In this document: positions 63,047 through 64,000 of the stretch, piece by piece
Layout: every line of letters begins with the position of its first letter
Position numbering within the stretch: the first letter of the stretch is position 1
NCBI GenBank assembly: GCA_013400975.1
Contig: WBMZ01003461.1
Coordinates: 124,001-188,000, forward strand
Origin: Atrichornis clamosus
Taxonomy: Eukaryota; Chordata; Aves; Passeriformes; Menuridae
Reading direction: 5' to 3'
DNA: 64,000 nt
The notes under the pieces: model-generated
The model's database searches: none
What the model saw: only the letters and a program-made list of their open reading frames with translations
What the model was told of the DNA's origin: nothing
Program-made: the position numbers and the translations under genes

Positions 63047-64000
63047 CCATGTATTCTACCATGACTCTCTTCTCAGGATCCTTGTCTACTTTCCCTCTTT
63101 CCTAGACTCAGAAGCCACACTCCTCACTCACCCCCATCCCAGTACCTGGCCTCAGACAGCCACTCTCCATTCCTGCAGGATGCAAGGGTCCTGTTGCTTC
63201 CTTGCATCTGGGCCCCCCTCGATCTGCTGCACCCTCTGGACTGGAGGTAAGGGATGAAGCAGGACTGGTCTTGTCAGATGGAGACTGGAGAATGGGTTTT
63301 TCTGCTGCTGTCATTCCCAAAGAAAAAGCTGTGGTAGTGACACCTACTTCTGCTGGGAAGGGCTCATCCTGGTGCAGTTGCTTTGGCCCCTGTTTTAGCA
63401 GCAGCATCCAGAGAACATGAGAGCTTGGCAAGCAGGAAGTGGGGATTGGCATGGGCAAGGAGTAGTCTGTCACTGGATCCAACCATCAATGACCCATTAA
63501 TGTCAACACAAATCTGTGGGAGTTACTCCAAACATGGGTTAAGTGTAAGAATGGCAATACAAAAACCTTTCAATTCTAAATTATTTTTCTCCATATGATG
63601 CTTGTACTTAATGGGTGGAATATAATTAACAATGCTGGGTATCTTCTACAATTTTATTTTCTGTGTAGGAATGCTCAACCCAAAGAGGTTTTTTTGATGT
63701 TATTAAACCCCACTTTTCTGCTCCATACTAAAACCTCTCTGCTCAAGCAAGATCATTTCTGGCTGTGGAAAAACCTCACCCTTCAGCTTGGTTTACAGAA
63801 CTTACTGTGGCCCAGACTTAGAAAGGTATTCAGAACACTTAGAGATGGAAACTGGCACATAAGACATCAAAGCCCCGAGCTCCCACTGATTCACTGATAC
63901 ATTTTTAACAACCTCGGGATCAAAAAGACTAAATTCACCAAGGAACTTAGATCCTACTTGCAAATTAAGATGTGTACTTTCAAAACTAAATTGCTATTAG
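63047..64000. other. Noncoding DNA, no gene recognised
   Basis: The first part, to about 63,480, is GC-richer and has overlapping open frames on both strands (up to 124 codons, minus, 63,108-63,482) with no known domain. A 100-codon plus-strand frame lies at 63,595-63,897. The stretch near 63,815-63,890 faintly recalls ancient amniote repeats, too weakly to classify. Confidence 0.45.

Noticed and set aside
1..64000. CRISPR arrays, operons, bacterial promoters, tRNA or rRNA genes
   Set aside because: No regularly spaced repeats, ribosome-binding-site-led gene runs or recognisable RNA cores. The sequence is vertebrate nuclear DNA.

Overview
This window reads as vertebrate, most probably avian, nuclear DNA with no intact protein-coding gene that I can recognise. 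Three observations point to a bird: CR1 LINE copies with the avian-type 3' end (a conserved block ending near 'ggtcccttccaac...attcta'), sparse interspersed repeats in otherwise AT-rich single-copy sequence, and no sign of mammalian Alu or L1. A turtle or crocodilian cannot be excluded from sequence alone. The run of 118 Ns inside a GGAA microsatellite suggests a draft assembly that could not cross the repeat.

Layout: 1-20,970 is almost entirely single-copy noncoding sequence, with a G/T-rich G-quadruplex-prone tract (about 2,850-2,966) and short tandem repeats (2,801, 4,879, 11,761). A clipped CR1 3' end lies at about 20,978-21,042, and a conserved-noncoding-like block at about 21,690-22,030. 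The GGAA microsatellite with its gap is at 24,876-25,100. An old antisense LINE-like stretch covers about 26,000-26,400. A weak coding-like stretch, possibly a pseudogene, is at about 29,230-29,523. Three further CR1 copies follow: antisense at about 31,285-31,830, sense at about 34,505-34,830, and a longer sense copy at about 37,275-38,335 that keeps the C-terminal part of its reverse-transcriptase frame in decayed form. The stretch 38,336-49,600 is noncoding. A heavily mutated endogenous retrovirus remnant on the minus strand occupies about 49,640-52,130, possibly with LTR sequence to about 52,750. From 52,750 to the end there is more noncoding sequence, with a 20-bp-arm hairpin, a 3x16 bp tandem repeat, a possible old LINE scrap near 59,380 and one 181-codon open frame of unknown meaning at 62,501-63,046.

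The open frames scattered through the window are mostly 60-130 codons, occur on both strands and often overlap. They lack recognisable domains, which is what chance produces in AT-rich DNA of this length. No genes act together here. The window is best described as an intergenic region or a large intron whose functional content, if any, is regulatory. I found no convincing evidence of a new biological system. The most useful leads are the conserved-element candidates, the retroviral remnant, the coding-like stretch at 29.2-29.5 kb and the structured DNA tracts.
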